The notes under the pieces: model-generated
The model's database searches: none
The model's input: the letters and a program-made list of their open reading frames with translations, nothing else
What the model was told of the DNA's origin: nothing
Part shown: positions 63,195 through 64,000 of the stretch, piece by piece
How the letters are laid out: each line of letters begins with the position of its first letter
Numbering within the stretch: position 1 is the first letter of the stretch
DNA from: Nocardioides rotundus
GTDB lineage: Bacteria; Actinomycetota; Actinomycetes; Propionibacteriales; Nocardioidaceae
Assembly: GCF_019931675.1 (NCBI RefSeq)
Contig: NZ_CP082922.1
Location: 248,001-312,000 of the forward strand
Direction of reading: 5' to 3'
Length of the DNA: 64,000 nt
Made by a program: the position numbers and the translations under genes

Positions 63195-64000
63195 ATGGTC
63201 GACATGACCACCGCTCACCCTGCCCCGACCGTCGAGGCGCCGACCATCGAGGTCGGCGTCGGCCCCGTGACCTTCGACGACCTCCTCGCCGTCGCCCGCG
63301 ACGGCGCCCCCGTCGCCCTCACCGAGGACGCGCTGACGGCGATCGACCGGGCTCGCGGCGTGGTCGAGGAGCTGGCGGCCGGCGCGGAGCCGGCGTACGG
63401 CATCTCCACCGGATTCGGCGCCCTCGCCACCCGGCACATCCCGACCGAGATGCGCCACCAGCTGCAGCGCTCCTTGGTCCGCTCGCACGCGGCCGGCTCC
63501 GGCCCCGAGGTCGAGCGCGAGGTGGTGCGGGGGCTCATGCTGCTGCGCCTGTCCACCCTGGCGACCGGCCACACCGGCATCCGCCGGGAGACCGCCGAGC
63601 TGATGGCGGCGATGCTCAGCCACGGGATCACCCCGGTGGTGCACGAGTACGGCTCCCTCGGCTGCTCCGGCGACCTGGCGCCGCTCTCCCACTGCGCGCT
63701 CGCGCTGATGGGGGAGGGCGACGTCCGCGACGCCGACGGCGAGCTGCGCCCGGCCGCCGAGGCACTCGCCGCCGCCGGTCTGGCCCCCGTCGAGCTCGAG
63801 GCCAAGGAGGGCCTGGCCCTGATCAACGGCACCGACGGGATGCTCGGCATGCTGGTCATGGCGATCGCCGACCTGCGCCGGCTGCTGCGGACCGCGGACA
63901 TCGCCGCCGCGATGAGCGTCGAGGGCCAGCTCGGCACCGACCGGGTCTTCGCCCCGGAGCTGCAGGCGATCCGCCCGCACCCCGGGCAGGCCGACTCGGC
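63195..64000 (+). CDS. hutH: Histidine ammonia-lyase (N-terminal part)
   Basis: The first 268 codons of HutH, which turns histidine into urocanate and ammonia; the gene runs off the window. The N-terminus has AYGISTGFGALATRHIP. The MIO cofactor-forming triad is C157-S158-G159 in GSLGCSGDLAPLSH. Cys-Ser-Gly is a less common but accepted alternative to Ala-Ser-Gly. EGLALINGTDGMLGM follows. The ATG at 63195 has GGGAG four bases upstream; ATG at 63204 is the alternative. Confidence 0.93.
   Translation, partial: MVDMTTAHPAPTVEAPTIEVGVGPVTFDDLLAVARDGAPVALTEDALTAIDRARGVVEELAAGAEPAYGISTGFGALATRHIPTEMRHQLQRSLVRSHAAGSGPEVEREVVRGLMLLRLSTLATGHTGIRRETAELMAAMLSHGITPVVHEYGSLGCSGDLAPLSHCALALMGEGDVRDADGELRPAAEALAAAGLAPVELEAKEGLALINGTDGMLGMLVMAIADLRRLLRTADIAAAMSVEGQLGTDRVFAPELQAIRPHPGQADS

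Overview
The window is very GC-rich, tightly packed chromosomal DNA with many GTG starts, GTGA/ATGA stop-start overlaps and apparent leaderless genes. It carries typical actinobacterial families: a DUF222/13E12 HNH protein, an iron-box siderophore locus, a DasR-type GlcNAc regulator, a mycothiol-dependent isomerase-like protein, DUF6458 and PaaN. Gene content fits Nocardioides or another Nocardioidaceae genus. That placement is an inference from protein flavour, not from a marker gene. Nothing looks like a prophage, integrase or transposase. It reads as core chromosome with small accessory insertions.

1-13.5 kb: glycerol uptake and oxidation (glpF, glpD, divergent); a DUF222-HNH protein; a minus-strand operon of an ECF sigma factor, a GNAT-PaaI thioesterase fusion and an M1 peptidase, divergent from a membrane Ser/Thr kinase; paaN; a 0.5 kb non-coding stretch with inverted repeats; a GAF-PAS-degenerate GGDEF-LuxR regulator. 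13.5-25 kb: a small secreted protein; an iron-box-controlled five-gene siderophore operon; DoxX; a conserved protein of unknown function; a PucR regulator divergent from a ferredoxin reductase-fatty acid desaturase pair. 25-34.5 kb: GlcNAc import and catabolism (EIIA, EIIB and SIS deaminase facing dasR-EIIC-nagA, with a DasR-like palindrome between), then an MMPL exporter/MarR pair bracketed by two inverted copies of a ~100 bp repeat, then pgm. 34.5-43 kb: three YCII/DGPF proteins with an ECF42-type sigma factor, malQ, a mycothiol-enzyme/SDR pair, a DEAD-box helicase with a structured leader, and DUF6458.

43-55 kb: acyl-CoA dehydrogenase, a TauE/SafE permease with an Rrf2 regulator, GNAT proteins, DUF2461, a lipoprotein, a C39-like protein, a Phd/RelE toxin-antitoxin pair, tRNA-Gly(CCC), an SGNH hydrolase, dcd, and an RHH-DUF4097-small ORF operon headed by a strong palindrome. 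55-64 kb: a sodium:solute symporter broken by a frameshift, a large membrane Fe-S reductase with a ~400-residue disordered tail carrying seven GSLFD motifs, a small secreted protein, an IclR regulator, a coiled-coil membrane protein, and the start of hutH, which runs off the end.

Hairpins or dispersed palindromic repeats sit at many convergent gene ends. Most appear to act as bidirectional terminators. Start sites were chosen from ribosome-binding sites, stop-start overlaps or -10-like hexamers and are predictions.
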